DNA of 64,000 bases from Pedobacter sp. Leaf216 (GTDB lineage: Bacteria > Bacteroidota > Bacteroidia > Sphingobacteriales > Sphingobacteriaceae): positions 62,001 through 126,000 of the forward strand of contig NZ_LMKM01000004.1 in the NCBI RefSeq assembly GCF_001421515.1, in the 5' to 3' direction. Positions 1 to 8,465 of the stretch are shown piece after piece; the first letter of the stretch is position 1; each line of letters starts with the position of its first letter. The notes beneath the pieces are model-generated. The model saw only the letters and a list, made by a program, of their open reading frames with translations, did no database searches and was not told where the DNA came from. The position numbers and the translations under genes are program-made.

Positions 1-947
1 CCCGCGAAGAAACTTACGCCGATATCAGTCCGGTTCGTTTAAACAGCAATGGAATTACCGCATTTATTTCCATTACCCGTGGTTGTAACAACATGTGTTC
101 TTTTTGCGTTGTTCCTTTTACACGTGGCCGCGAACGTAGCCGCGATGCGCATTCAATTATAGAAGAAGCAAAAGGTTTGTTTGAAGCAGGTTACCGTGAA
201 GTTACCCTTTTGGGCCAAAATGTAGATTCGTACACTTGGACATCAGAAGATGGAACCGAAACTGTAAATTTTGCACAGCTTTTGGAACAAACAGCCTTGG
301 TTAGCCCTGAGCTAAGGGTCCGTTTTTCTACGTCACACCCAAAAGATATTACCGATGAGGTTTTACATACCATCGCTAAATATGATAACATCTGTAATTA
401 TATCCACTTACCTGTTCAATCGGGAAATACCCGTATACTGGAACTGATGAACAGAACTTATACCCGTGAATGGTATATTAACCGTATAGATGCCATCCGT
501 AACATTATTCCGGGTTGTGCAATTTCTACCGATATCATTGCAGGTTTTTGTACAGAAACAGAAGACGAACACCAGGAAACTTTGAGCATAATGGATTATG
601 TGCAATATGATTTTGCTTATAATTTTACTTACTCTGAAAGACCAGGGACTTTAGCTGCACGTAAATTAGCGGATGATATACCCGAGGATGTAAAAAAACG
701 CCGTTTAGCCGAAATTTTGGCAAAACAACAAGCACATTCTTTAATGCGTTTACAAGAATGGGTGGGTAAAACCGTTCGCGTTTTAATCGAAGGAACCTCT
801 AAAAAATCAGATCTTGATTATTGTGGAAGAGGAGATAGCGGCGCAATGGCCATTTTTCCGGCAATTGATGGCGTTAAACCCGGTGAATATGCAAATGTTT
901 ATATCGAAAGATGTACATCTGCTACCCTAATTGGAAAAATAGTTTAA
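1..947 (+). CDS. miaB: tRNA-2-methylthio-N6-dimethylallyladenosine synthase MiaB (5' partial)
   Basis: Radical-SAM methylthiotransferase that adds the 2-methylthio group to i6A37 of tRNAs reading UNN codons. The frame is open from base 3, so the gene begins before the window. The radical-SAM cluster motif CxxxCxxC (GCNNMCSFC) is encoded at bases 81-107, and the methionine at 93 lies inside that motif, so it cannot be the start. Downstream are the [10 protein letters not shown] and [12 protein letters not shown] blocks of the MiaB/RimO family and a C-terminal TRAM-like region ([12 protein letters not shown] to the end). The N-terminal UPF0004 domain with the auxiliary-cluster cysteines is outside the window. 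MiaB rather than RimO or MtaB is inferred from these blocks and from the miaB, sigma-54 activator, lptE, secG order that I recall from Bacteroidota. Confidence 0.93.
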   Translation, partial: REETYADISPVRLNSNGITAFISITRGCNNMCSFCVVPFTRGRERSRDAHSIIEEAKGLFEAGYREVTLLGQNVDSYTWTSEDGTETVNFAQLLEQTALVSPELRVRFSTSHPKDITDEVLHTIAKYDNICNYIHLPVQSGNTRILELMNRTYTREWYINRIDAIRNIIPGCAISTDIIAGFCTETEDEHQETLSIMDYVQYDFAYNFTYSERPGTLAARKLADDIPEDVKKRRLAEILAKQQAHSLMRLQEWVGKTVRVLIEGTSKKSDLDYCGRGDSGAMAIFPAIDGVKPGEYANVYIERCTSATLIGKIV

Positions 948-1017
948 AAAAGGTGGAGGGTAGAAGGCCAGAGGCGTAAGGTCTAATATCTCAAATCTCA
1001 ATACTCAAATCTAAAGA

Positions 1018-2262
1018 ATGGATACACAAAATATTAAACAACGGTTCGGTATTATTGGAAACTCTCCATTACTTAACCGTGCGATAGATATTGCCAGCCA
1101 GGTGGCACCAACCGATATGTCTGTATTGATTACAGGCGAAAGTGGTAGTGGTAAAGAAGTTTTCTCGCAGATTATCCATCAAATGAGTGCCCGTAAACAT
1201 GGGGCTTTTATTGCTGTAAACTGTGGCGCTATTCCAGAAGGAACAATAGATTCGGAGCTTTTTGGTCACGAAAAGGGATCTTTTACAGGTGCACACGAAG
1301 CCCGCAAGGGTTATTTTGAAGTTGCAAACGGCGGAACAATTTTTTTGGATGAAGTAGCAGAACTACCTTTAGGCACACAGGCCCGTTTATTAAGGATTTT
1401 AGAGAGCGGAGAATATTTACGTGTAGGTTCATCTAAAGTTCAAAAAACGGATGTCCGCATTATTGCGGCAACCAATGTTGATGTATATAACCGTGTTAAA
1501 AACGGAAAATTCCGCGAAGATTTATATTACAGGTTAAACACTGTTCCGCTGCGTATCCCTGCATTACACGAACGTAAGGAGGACATTTACCTCTTGTTCA
1601 GAAAATTCTCTGCAGATTTTAGTGATAAATACCGTAGTCCGGCCTTACACCTTGAGCCAGATGCGATTCAGATTTTAACAAACTACAGCTGGCCAGGTAA
1701 TGTTCGCCAGTTAAAAAATATTGCCGAACAGATTTGTGTACTGGAGAAAGACCGAAATGTTACCGGCCAAGCAATTTTAACCTATATCCCTAATGAGGCG
1801 GGTAGTAACCTGCCCATGGCCATTAACGCCCAATCAAAAGAAGATTTTACTGAACGTGATATTTTGTACAAAGTTCTTTTTGATATGAAAAAGGATATGG
1901 TTGAACTTAAAAAACTGGTTGCAGAAATTATACAGCACGGTGGCAATACTGCTACAGTTTTGGCGGATAATCCTCAGTATATCAACCAATTGTATCGTGA
2001 TGTAGAGTTACCTGCGGGCCAGGAGCATGCTTTTACCATTCAACAACCATCGCAGGGTAATAACAACCCGAACAGCAATAACACCGATTATTTTGCGCAT
2101 GAGGCCGAAGAAGTAGAAGAATCATTATCACTGGTTGATAAAGAATCAGATCTGATTAAAAAAGCTTTAAAAAAGCATAAGGGTAAACGCAAATTTGCGG
2201 CCCAGGAACTGGGTATTTCTGAAAGAACATTGTACAGAAAGATTAAGGAACTAAATTTATAA
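1018..2262 (+). CDS. Sigma-54-dependent transcriptional activator without receiver domain
   Basis: AAA+ enhancer-binding protein predicted to remodel the sigma-54 holoenzyme by ATP hydrolysis. The 414-residue protein starts almost directly with the AAA+ domain (about residues 10-240). Walker A is GESGSGKE at 40-47. The sigma-54 contact loop is GSFTGA at 87-92, a variant of the usual GAFTGA. Walker B is near TIFLDEVAEL and the sensor region contains YSWPGNVRQL. A linker of about 90 residues, rich in Asn, Gln and Glu, follows. The C-terminus is a Fis-type helix-turn-helix (FAAQELGISERTLYRKIKEL). No receiver, PAS or GAF domain precedes the AAA+ domain, so how it is controlled is unclear. It lies 70 bases after miaB and 36 bases before lptE. 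Its target promoters cannot be assigned from this window. Confidence 0.9.
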   Translation: MDTQNIKQRFGIIGNSPLLNRAIDIASQVAPTDMSVLITGESGSGKEVFSQIIHQMSARKHGAFIAVNCGAIPEGTIDSELFGHEKGSFTGAHEARKGYFEVANGGTIFLDEVAELPLGTQARLLRILESGEYLRVGSSKVQKTDVRIIAATNVDVYNRVKNGKFREDLYYRLNTVPLRIPALHERKEDIYLLFRKFSADFSDKYRSPALHLEPDAIQILTNYSWPGNVRQLKNIAEQICVLEKDRNVTGQAILTYIPNEAGSNLPMAINAQSKEDFTERDILYKVLFDMKKDMVELKKLVAEIIQHGGNTATVLADNPQYINQLYRDVELPAGQEHAFTIQQPSQGNNNPNSNNTDYFAHEAEEVEESLSLVDKESDLIKKALKKHKGKRKFAAQELGISERTLYRKIKELNL

Positions 2263-2298
2263 TTTAAAGTACAATTGCTTTAAGCATTAATAAGAGTT

Positions 2299-2811
2299 AT
2301 GAAAATTAAAATATTCGCTTTAATCCTACTTGCTTCGGTATTAAATGCCTGTTCTTATAAATTCAGCGGGGCATCAACCACAGGATTAAAAACAGTTGTT
2401 ATCCGGTTATTCGAAAATAATGCCCCACTTGTAGTACCAACTTTGAGCAATCAGATTACAGAGTCATTAAAAACACGTATCCGTAACCAAACCAAATTAA
2501 TTATTTCTACCACTGGCGAAGGTGATGCATCTTTTGAGGGAAGAATAACAGGTTATGATATTAAACCAGTGGCACTCCAAAACAGTGCTACACCTACTTC
2601 TGGCGCAAACAGGTTAACAATTACCGTTTCTGTAAAATATAAAAACAACCTGAAAGAGCACGAAAAAGAAAGTTTTGAGGAGAGTTTCACCAAATTTTTC
2701 GATTTTCCGATCAGTGGTGCGCCTATTCAAACCCTGTTGCCGGGAGCTATTGAGAATATTAACAAGCAGCTATCAGAAGATATTTTTAACCGGGCCTTTG
2801 CGCAGTGGTAG
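2299..2811 (+). CDS. lptE: LptE-family LPS-assembly lipoprotein
   Basis: Predicted outer-membrane lipoprotein that partners LptD in lipopolysaccharide insertion. It has a short signal peptide ending in a lipobox (LNAC), with the lipidated cysteine at residue 18. The mature protein contains the conserved YKFSGAS start, the PLVVPTLSNQITESLK block, and a C-terminal amphipathic segment with IENINKQLSEDIFNRAF, as expected for the Bacteroidota LptE family. Its 170 residues are a normal length. It starts 36 bases after the sigma-54 activator gene and is followed by an uncharacterised gene and secG, an envelope-biogenesis neighbourhood. The family is recognised from sequence; the LptD interaction is known for the family, not shown here. 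Confidence 0.85.
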   Translation: MKIKIFALILLASVLNACSYKFSGASTTGLKTVVIRLFENNAPLVVPTLSNQITESLKTRIRNQTKLIISTTGEGDASFEGRITGYDIKPVALQNSATPTSGANRLTITVSVKYKNNLKEHEKESFEESFTKFFDFPISGAPIQTLLPGAIENINKQLSEDIFNRAFAQW

Positions 2812-2886
2812 ATAAAGCGGCATTCTATTAGACAAAATTTTAAAAACCCGCCCACATTTTTTTTAACTTAGCGGCAAACCTCTATA

Positions 2887-3930
2887 ATGGATAATAAAAA
2901 GCTACTGGCCGATTTACTTGCGCAACCTGGAAAGGTTGGTCCAGAGCACGTATCCATGTTACAGGATATGGTTCAGCAATTTCCTTATGCTCAACCTATT
3001 CATTTACTTTTAGCAAAGGCCAATGCATCAGCAATCCCTAAGGCTGCACTTTATAGTCAGGGGCATGTTTTGTTTCATGTGCTAAATATGGTTTCGGTTA
3101 GGGAGACTGAAGAAGTAGAAATTGCTGCTACAACTCCAGAAACTGTTGTAGACGATAATAATATTTTTGATGAGGCTGCTCAAACAGTTAGCGAAGAACA
3201 TTTACCCGCAGCTGAAAACATTAATATAGAAACACCAGATTATCTTCCAGGTGTAGATCGTCATTTAATGGATTTACCCATTGATGAGGATTCATTTATC
3301 GAAAGTGTGGCCGCTGTTGATTTTTTTGCTTTTGAGCAGAAATTAAGTACTGATGTGGTAACGCAGGCTCCGGAAATTGAAACTGTAGTGCCTGATGAGC
3401 ACGAAAGAAATTTTGTTTCACAGTATAACGACGATAAACTTCCGTATACATTTTTATGGTGGCTGGCCAAAACGCGTAAAGAACACGAGCAGATTTTTCA
3501 ACCTTATGCCCATGCCAGTTCTGCCAGGGTAAAGCCGCAAACACCGCATACGCAACAGCAGCCAGAATTTCAACAACAGTATGTTGAGCATATTTTTCAT
3601 ATTCAAACCCCTTTTGAAGTAGCCGATCACCTGGCCGAATATCCTGCCGGAGAAATTAAAGATGCTAAGGGAGCGGAAATTATAGAACGGTTTTTAAAAG
3701 AAGACCCAACAATTAAACCGCCCAAGCCTGAGCAGATTGATAATGAAAATAAGGCAAAAAAGAGTGCAGAAGACAATTACGACCTTGTTTCGGAAACATT
3801 GGCAAAGATTTACATCGAGCAGATGCTTTATCACAAAGCCATAGATACTTATAAAAAATTAAGTTTGAAATATCCGGAAAAAAGCCGTTACTTTGCCGAC
3901 CTTATCCAATCTATAGAAAAGAAATTTTAA
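2887..3930 (+). CDS. Conserved uncharacterised protein, C-terminal TPR-like segment
   Basis: No function recognised. The 347-residue protein has no signal peptide and no membrane segment, so it should be cytoplasmic. The N-terminal 60 residues look helical (LLADLLAQPGKVGPEHVSML). The middle part is acidic and low in complexity. The C-terminus (about residues 290-347) resembles one tetratricopeptide unit, with YIEQMLYHKAIDTYKKL followed by a capping helix. It lies 75 bases after lptE and only 15 bases before secG. In Bacteroidota I recall a similar ORF sitting between lptE and secG, which suggests co-transcription and perhaps an envelope or secretion-linked role; that role is inference only. 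Confidence 0.7.
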   Translation: MDNKKLLADLLAQPGKVGPEHVSMLQDMVQQFPYAQPIHLLLAKANASAIPKAALYSQGHVLFHVLNMVSVRETEEVEIAATTPETVVDDNNIFDEAAQTVSEEHLPAAENINIETPDYLPGVDRHLMDLPIDEDSFIESVAAVDFFAFEQKLSTDVVTQAPEIETVVPDEHERNFVSQYNDDKLPYTFLWWLAKTRKEHEQIFQPYAHASSARVKPQTPHTQQQPEFQQQYVEHIFHIQTPFEVADHLAEYPAGEIKDAKGAEIIERFLKEDPTIKPPKPEQIDNENKAKKSAEDNYDLVSETLAKIYIEQMLYHKAIDTYKKLSLKYPEKSRYFADLIQSIEKKF

Positions 3931-3945
3931 AATATAAATATTAGC

Positions 3946-4314
3946 ATGGTAACCTTTTTAATCATTTTATTAATTATTGTTTGCGTAGCCTTAGGCCTGT
4001 TTGTTTTAATACAAAACCCTAAAGGTGGTGGTTTGGCTACAGGTGGCGGCACCAGTAACATGTTTGGTGTGCAACGTACCGGTGATGTTTTGGAAAAAGG
4101 ATCGTGGGTTTTGTTGGCAGCTATTGTTGTTTTAACCTTATCAATCACTACAATTGCTAAAACCAGCGGTGGTACTACAGCTGTTGGAAATTCAGCTATT
4201 CAAGAACGTTTGGATAAAACGCCATCACCATCTCCACTTGGCGGAAGCTTAAACAACACTAAGCCAGCTACTGCTCCGGCTCCAGCTACAACAACAGATT
4301 CGACTAAAAAATAA
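3946..4314 (+). CDS. secG: Preprotein translocase subunit SecG
   Basis: Small integral membrane subunit of the SecYEG channel that assists protein export. The 122-residue protein has two predicted membrane helices (about 3-22 and 50-70), joined by a cytoplasmic loop with the family signature IQNPKGGGLA and a Gly/Ser-rich stretch leading to FGVQRTGD. The roughly 45-residue C-terminal tail, rich in Pro, Ala and Thr, is a common low-complexity extension in Bacteroidota SecG. It follows the preceding gene by 15 bases and ends the run; a strong hairpin terminator lies 17 bases downstream. The start ATG precedes the first membrane helix directly, which fits the family. Confidence 0.92.
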   Translation: MVTFLIILLIIVCVALGLFVLIQNPKGGGLATGGGTSNMFGVQRTGDVLEKGSWVLLAAIVVLTLSITTIAKTSGGTTAVGNSAIQERLDKTPSPSPLGGSLNNTKPATAPAPATTTDSTKK

Positions 4315-4331
4315 GTCTAAATAAACTATTT

Positions 4332-4366
4332 TAAAAAGCTTTTCTCAAAAGGAAAAGCTTTTTTGT
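4332..4366 (+). terminator. Rho-independent terminator after secG
   Basis: The inverted repeat AAAAAGCTTTT / AAAAGCTTTTTT, with a loop of about nine bases, is followed by a T-rich run. It lies just past the secG stop and ahead of the kinase promoter region, ending the miaB-to-secG run. Confidence 0.8.
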
Positions 4367-4425
4367 TTTTATAAGTAATTGGCTTAAACCCGCTCTTGCA
4401 AACATCTGGCAAATGCTATTATCTG

Positions 4426-4459
4426 TTAACACACATTTAACATAAAAAGCTTTAAATTG
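4426..4459 (+). promoter_or_regulatory. Putative Pho box (two TTAACA, 11-bp period) and weak -7 element
   Basis: TTAACA occurs at 4426-4431 and again at 4437-4442, exactly 11 bases start to start. Fifteen bases after the second start (4452-4459) is TTAAATTG, which matches four of the six fixed positions of the Bacteroidota -7 box TANNTTTG. The same layout and spacing recur before the DUF47/PiT operon. The -7 element ends only four bases before the kinase ATG, so a transcript from here would be nearly leaderless or would use a later start codon. Confidence 0.5.
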
Positions 4460-4463
4460 CAGC

Positions 4464-5489
4464 ATGAAATTAAGTGTGCTGGTTTTATTTACTGCTCTTT
4501 CCGTTGGCTTATCCATCGGGATGGTTAATTTTTACTTTCAGCATAGCTGGTATTACCTCGCTATTTCTTTTGGAGTGTCCTTTCTTTGCAGTTTCCTGGT
4601 GTTTTATTATTTGCTCGAAAAATACATTTACACTAAAATTAAACTGATTTATAAGCTCATCCATAACCTTAAACTTGGCAAGGATTTAAAAGATGCACTT
4701 GGCGAATATGTAAGTTCTGATCCGATTAATGATGTAGAACAAGAAGTGAAAGAATGGGCAGGAGCAAAGAAAAAAGAGATTGATTTGTTGAAAAAGCAAG
4801 AACAATTCAGACGCGAATTCCTTTCGAATGTATCTCATGAATTTAAAACGCCTCTTTTTGCCATTCAGGGCTATATTGAAACTCTGCAGGATTGTTTGGT
4901 GGATGATCCGGATCAGGCAGTTCTGTTTTTAAAAAAGGCAGAGAACAATGTAGAGCGTTTAAGTTATTTAATTAATGATTTGGATGCCATTTCGAAGCTC
5001 GAAACAGGCGAATCGCCGATAAATTATCAAAAATTCGATTTTGTGCAACTGGCAAAAGAGGTGATGGAAAACCTTGAAGACCGTGCGCAGGCAAAACACA
5101 TTAAACTTTTTTTTAAAGATAAGTATACTGCTATTACCAATGTATTGGCCGATAGAGAAAAAGTACGCCAGGTACTGATCAATTTAATTGTTAATAGCAT
5201 TAAATACGGAATTGATGGTGGCGAAACGGCAATAAAAATTTTCGAATTGCATGATCAGGTTTTGATTGAGGTTACCGACAATGGTATCGGTATTGAAGAA
5301 AAACACCTGTTACGTTTGTTTGAGCGTTTTTACCGCATAGATACCCATCGGGCAAGAGAAGTTGGTGGTACAGGGTTAGGATTAGCCATTGTAAAACACA
5401 TTTTGGAAGCCCATCAGCAAACCATCTCGGTAAGAAGTACGCCTGGTATAGGAACTACCTTTGCATTTACCCTGCAAAAAGGAGGTTAA
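4464..5489 (+). CDS. PhoR-like sensor histidine kinase
   Basis: Membrane-bound sensor kinase, probably responding to phosphate. The 341-residue protein has two adjacent N-terminal membrane helices (about residues 3-22 and 28-50) with almost no periplasmic domain, a short linker, a HisKA domain with the phospho-acceptor motif SHEFKTP (His at residue 125), and a HATPase_c domain with the N box near [10 protein letters not shown] and G boxes DNGIGI and GTGLGLAI. This small form resembles the short PhoR-type kinases of Bacteroidota. No response regulator gene is adjacent. The phosphate role is inferred from the downstream DUF47/PiT operon and the shared TTAACA boxes. A later methionine at residue 20 is a possible alternative start because of the nearby -7 element. 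Confidence 0.85.
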   Translation: MKLSVLVLFTALSVGLSIGMVNFYFQHSWYYLAISFGVSFLCSFLVFYYLLEKYIYTKIKLIYKLIHNLKLGKDLKDALGEYVSSDPINDVEQEVKEWAGAKKKEIDLLKKQEQFRREFLSNVSHEFKTPLFAIQGYIETLQDCLVDDPDQAVLFLKKAENNVERLSYLINDLDAISKLETGESPINYQKFDFVQLAKEVMENLEDRAQAKHIKLFFKDKYTAITNVLADREKVRQVLINLIVNSIKYGIDGGETAIKIFELHDQVLIEVTDNGIGIEEKHLLRLFERFYRIDTHRAREVGGTGLGLAIVKHILEAHQQTISVRSTPGIGTTFAFTLQKGG

Positions 5490-5940
5490 TATTTTTCAAA
5501 TGTGGGCGACTATCAATTTTATTAAAAAGGCAGCAAGTATATAAAGAAGGGGCTTTATCATCTAATAGATCATTCGTTAATTTTTGCCACAGAATCGCAG
5601 AAAAAGCTAAGTAATTTTTGCTGACCCTAACAGACTTTATCACAAAACCGATTTCTTTTTAAAAAGGTTCAATATTGAGTATTCTGAAGAATCAGTGCAG
5701 GTTGTCAATCAGATCGAAAAAAGCACCTGTCTTTCTCAGGCAGGGGTAGAGGAGCAAATCTCTTTCAAATAAAAGGTTGTTACTATTTGGTAAGTCTTTA
5801 TTTAATTCATTATCAAACATCTAAATGCTATTAAAATTAACCTCGTATGACGGAAAACTGGCCGATCTCGTTAATATAATTAATAAATTAACATTAACTT
5901 AACATTGGGCTTGTAGCTTTGCAACATATTAAAAATTAAC
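5490..5940. other. 451-base intergenic region with promoter at its 3' end
   Basis: No open frame with a recognisable product was seen. A degenerate copy of a dispersed motif (TTTTTGCCACAGAATCGCAG) lies at 5581-5604; related copies occur near 14.1 kb and 40.0 kb. The last 55 bases hold the Pho-box-like promoter of the next operon. The rest looks featureless. Confidence 0.6.
5888..5921 (+). promoter_or_regulatory. Putative Pho box and -7 element of the DUF47-PiT operon
   Basis: TTAACA lies at 5888-5893 and 5899-5904, an 11-base period, and a third TTAAC fills the gap between them. TAGCTTTG at 5914-5921 is a full match to the Bacteroidota -7 consensus TANNTTTG. The boxes occupy the place where the -33 TTTG would sit, and no TTTG is there, which suggests an activator-dependent promoter. 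The ATG follows 20 bases after the -7 element. Confidence 0.6.
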
Positions 5941-6582
5941 ATGAACAATATTTTTAAGTTCTTTACACCTCAAGACAGAAAGTTTCACCCACTTTTCGAA
6001 CAAGCAGGCAGCAATGCATTAAAAATTGCAGAAACCCTTTTAGAAATGGTGAGCACCGCTGATGCAGAAAGAAGAAAAACAATTTTTAAAGAAATTGAAC
6101 GCTTAGAGCACGTAGGTGATGATATTACCCATTCGATTTTTCTTGAGTTAAGCAGGAACTTCATTACTCCATTTGATAGAGAAGATATTCACCAATTGGC
6201 TACTGCTGTTGATGATGTTGCCGATTATATTTATGGTACTGCAAACCGCATGCAGATGTACAACATGAACACCATTAATGAGCCGATTGTTAAAATCGCT
6301 GAGCTTTTGGTAGAAATGTGTACCGATATCGATAAAGCAATAAAAGAATTACGCAGTTTTAAAAATATCCGTGTAATTGCTGATGCTTGTATCCGCATTA
6401 ACAGTGGCGAAAATCAGGCCGATTATGTATTTACTTTAGCGGTTGCCCGTTTATTTGAATACGAAACCAATGCGATTGAATTAATTAAACAAAAAGAGGT
6501 TTTACAAACGATAGAAAAAGCGACAGATAAGTGTGAGGATGTGGCAAATGTGCTTGAAACTATCTTGGTTAAAAACGCTTAA
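5941..6582 (+). CDS. DUF47 family (PhoU-like) protein, PiT accessory
   Basis: Helical PhoU-like protein of the DUF47 family, which is usually encoded beside PiT-type phosphate transporters and is thought to modulate them. The 213-residue protein is soluble and nearly all helical. It shows the PhoU-type motifs EIERLEHVGDDITHSIF (about residues 50-66) and DREDIHQLATAVDDVADYIY (about 80-100), whose acidic residues in PhoU proteins bind metal clusters. It lies 12 bases before the transporter gene and shares its promoter, so the two should be co-expressed. Modulation of the transporter is known for the family only in part and is inferred here. Confidence 0.88.
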   Translation: MNNIFKFFTPQDRKFHPLFEQAGSNALKIAETLLEMVSTADAERRKTIFKEIERLEHVGDDITHSIFLELSRNFITPFDREDIHQLATAVDDVADYIYGTANRMQMYNMNTINEPIVKIAELLVEMCTDIDKAIKELRSFKNIRVIADACIRINSGENQADYVFTLAVARLFEYETNAIELIKQKEVLQTIEKATDKCEDVANVLETILVKNA

Positions 6583-6594
6583 TAATACACAAAC

Positions 6595-7605
6595 ATGGTA
6601 ACTACCTTATTGGTTGTTGTTGTAATTCTGGCTATTGCTTTCGATTACATTAACGGCTTTCACGATGCCGCTAACTCGATTGCAACAGTTGTATCTACAA
6701 AAGTTCTTACGCCTTTTCAGGCGGTTTTATGGGCTGCGCTTTTTAATTTCGCCGCCTACTTTTATTTTACCGATCATAAAGTAGCCAATACGGTTGCTAA
6801 AACAGTTATAGAGCATTATATCACCCTAGAAGTAATCCTTGCAGGATTAATTGCTGCAATTATCTGGAATCTTTTAACCTGGTGGTACGGTATCCCTTCA
6901 AGTTCATCACATACGCTTATTGGCGGTTTTGCTGGCGCAGGGATGACTTACGCATTAATTACAGGTGCAAGTCCGCTTGATGCTGTAAACATGGGTTATG
7001 TAATTAAAATTATTTCCTTTATTGTTTTGGCTCCGATAATCGGTTTGGTTATTTCTGTTGTTTTAACCCTGATCATTATCAATATCTGCCGAAACGCCAA
7101 GCCGGCCACAGCAGAGAAATGGTTTAAACGTTTGCAATTAATTTCTTCTGCAGCCTTAAGTTTCTTTCATGGTGGTAACGATGCTCAAAAAGTAATGGGA
7201 ATTATTGCAACAGCATTAATTGCAGCAAAGGTTATTCCTAATTTCGAAGCCATGCCTTGGTGGGTTCCTGTAGCTTGTTATTCTGCAATATCATTGGGTA
7301 CCATGAGTGGTGGCTGGAAAATTGTAAAAACGATGGGTTCTAAAATCACTAAAGTAACAGCACTCGAAGGTGTTGCGGCAGAAGGTGCAGGTGCCATTAC
7401 ATTAGGAATTACTGAACATTTCGGTATCCCGGTATCTACTACACACACTATCACGGGATCTATTGTAGGGGTTGGGGTTGTAAAAAGTGTATCGGCTGTA
7501 CGTTGGGGGGTAACCATCAACCTGATTTGGGCATGGATTTTAACCATCCCGGTATCGGCCACATTGGCTGCCATTATTTACGCAGCCATTTACTACTTAA
7601 AATAA
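6595..7605 (+). CDS. Inorganic phosphate transporter, PiT family
   Basis: Polytopic inner-membrane carrier for phosphate uptake (PiT family, typically as a metal-phosphate or cation symport). The 336-residue protein contains both halves of the family's internal duplication: GFHDAANSIATVVSTKVL at about residues 21-38, and FFHGGNDAQKVMGIIATAL near residue 190, each followed by several membrane helices. The GIPSSSSHTLIGG and GIPVSTTHTITGS repeats, one per half, are also present. The length is typical of the short bacterial PiT form. It forms an operon with the DUF47 gene, and a hairpin terminator follows 25 bases after the stop. Confidence 0.95.
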   Translation: MVTTLLVVVVILAIAFDYINGFHDAANSIATVVSTKVLTPFQAVLWAALFNFAAYFYFTDHKVANTVAKTVIEHYITLEVILAGLIAAIIWNLLTWWYGIPSSSSHTLIGGFAGAGMTYALITGASPLDAVNMGYVIKIISFIVLAPIIGLVISVVLTLIIINICRNAKPATAEKWFKRLQLISSAALSFFHGGNDAQKVMGIIATALIAAKVIPNFEAMPWWVPVACYSAISLGTMSGGWKIVKTMGSKITKVTALEGVAAEGAGAITLGITEHFGIPVSTTHTITGSIVGVGVVKSVSAVRWGVTINLIWAWILTIPVSATLAAIIYAAIYYLK

Positions 7606-7630
7606 AAACAAAATCCTTTAAATATACTCA

Positions 7631-7663
7631 AAAGACCAAAGCTCATTGCCTTGGTCTTTTTTT
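7631..7663 (+). terminator. Rho-independent terminator after the PiT gene
   Basis: AAAGACCAA pairs with TTGGTCTTT around a loop of about 11 bases and is followed by a T run. It separates the PiT operon from the convergent gene on the minus strand. Confidence 0.8.
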
Positions 7664-7743
7664 GTTTATCCGCATTAAATCATTTAATGATGAAGTGTAG
7701 GATGACGCTATCGGAAATAAAATTATAGCATGAATCGAAATGC

Positions 7744-8358
7744 TTAAAAATCCTTTTTCATTTCTTTAGCAACTTCTTGATCTATCGCATCATTGCTTTT
7801 TTCTAAGTTTGCCACTATGTTTTCTTTATTTTTGGAAGAATGATTTTGACTCATTTTAAAAACGTGGTCGATATGACTAACGGTAACCTCAAAGCCGGTT
7901 ATTGCTTTTAAATGTTTCTGAATGTAAGCTTCATCCATTTTATTAAATGCCGCAGGGCTCGTTTCTGGATTTTCGTATTTATCAGTCAATTCTTTTATTA
8001 CCTGATAAGTCTCCTCTGACGACATTAACCTGATCATCCCTTTGGCTTGTACGGTTTTGTAATTCCATGTTGAGGCAGCAGAAGGGTTTTCGTACACTGA
8101 AGCACTAATATAAGCGTGTGCCCCTGTAAAAAGTGCCATAACGTGAGGGTTTTGTTCAAAAGCCTTGCAATGATCGGTTTTCGTCATAATATGGCCAATA
8201 AGTTTAATTGAATCTTCATCAACTACGGTTTTAACCGGAACCTGCGTGGCAACCGGGAATTCGCCATCGAAACCAATTAAGGTTACAAATGTATTTTGGT
8301 GCATAAATTCAAGCACCTCATTTTGATTATCGGCAGTATAGTGGGGTAATTTGTACAT
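7744..8358 (-). CDS. FMN-binding PaiB-like protein (split-barrel flavoprotein)
   Basis: Member of the PaiB / FMN-binding negative regulator family, related to pyridoxamine phosphate oxidases. The 204-residue protein begins MYKLPHYTADN, matching the family's MYxPxHF-type start, then has VATQVPVKTV and the block GHIMTKTDHCKAF, which resembles the FMN-phosphate binding region. The segment AYISASVYENPSAASTWNYK is the family's core signature. The C-terminal 40 residues are charged and helical. In Bacillus PaiB represses sporulation and protease genes, but most homologues are untested, so a regulatory role here is uncertain; a simple FMN-dependent oxidoreductase is equally possible. It stands alone, convergent with the PiT operon. 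Confidence 0.8.
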   Translation of the reverse strand: MYKLPHYTADNQNEVLEFMHQNTFVTLIGFDGEFPVATQVPVKTVVDEDSIKLIGHIMTKTDHCKAFEQNPHVMALFTGAHAYISASVYENPSAASTWNYKTVQAKGMIRLMSSEETYQVIKELTDKYENPETSPAAFNKMDEAYIQKHLKAITGFEVTVSHIDHVFKMSQNHSSKNKENIVANLEKSNDAIDQEVAKEMKKDF

Positions 8359-8465
8359 GAAATTTTGATTTTTTAGCCCAATAAAGAATGGGTTTCAAAG
8401 CGCACAACAGGGCTTGGTATATTGCCCGCTGTAATAATGCAACGCTTTGTGTTTAATAAATGAAA

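Noticed and set aside
5490..5940. Possible decayed gene between the kinase gene and DUF47 gene
   Set aside because: Checked by eye in all frames; no stretch resembled a known protein, and stops are frequent.
7503..7700. 65-residue + strand ORF overlapping the PiT gene end
   Set aside because: Out of frame with the transporter and runs through its terminator hairpin.
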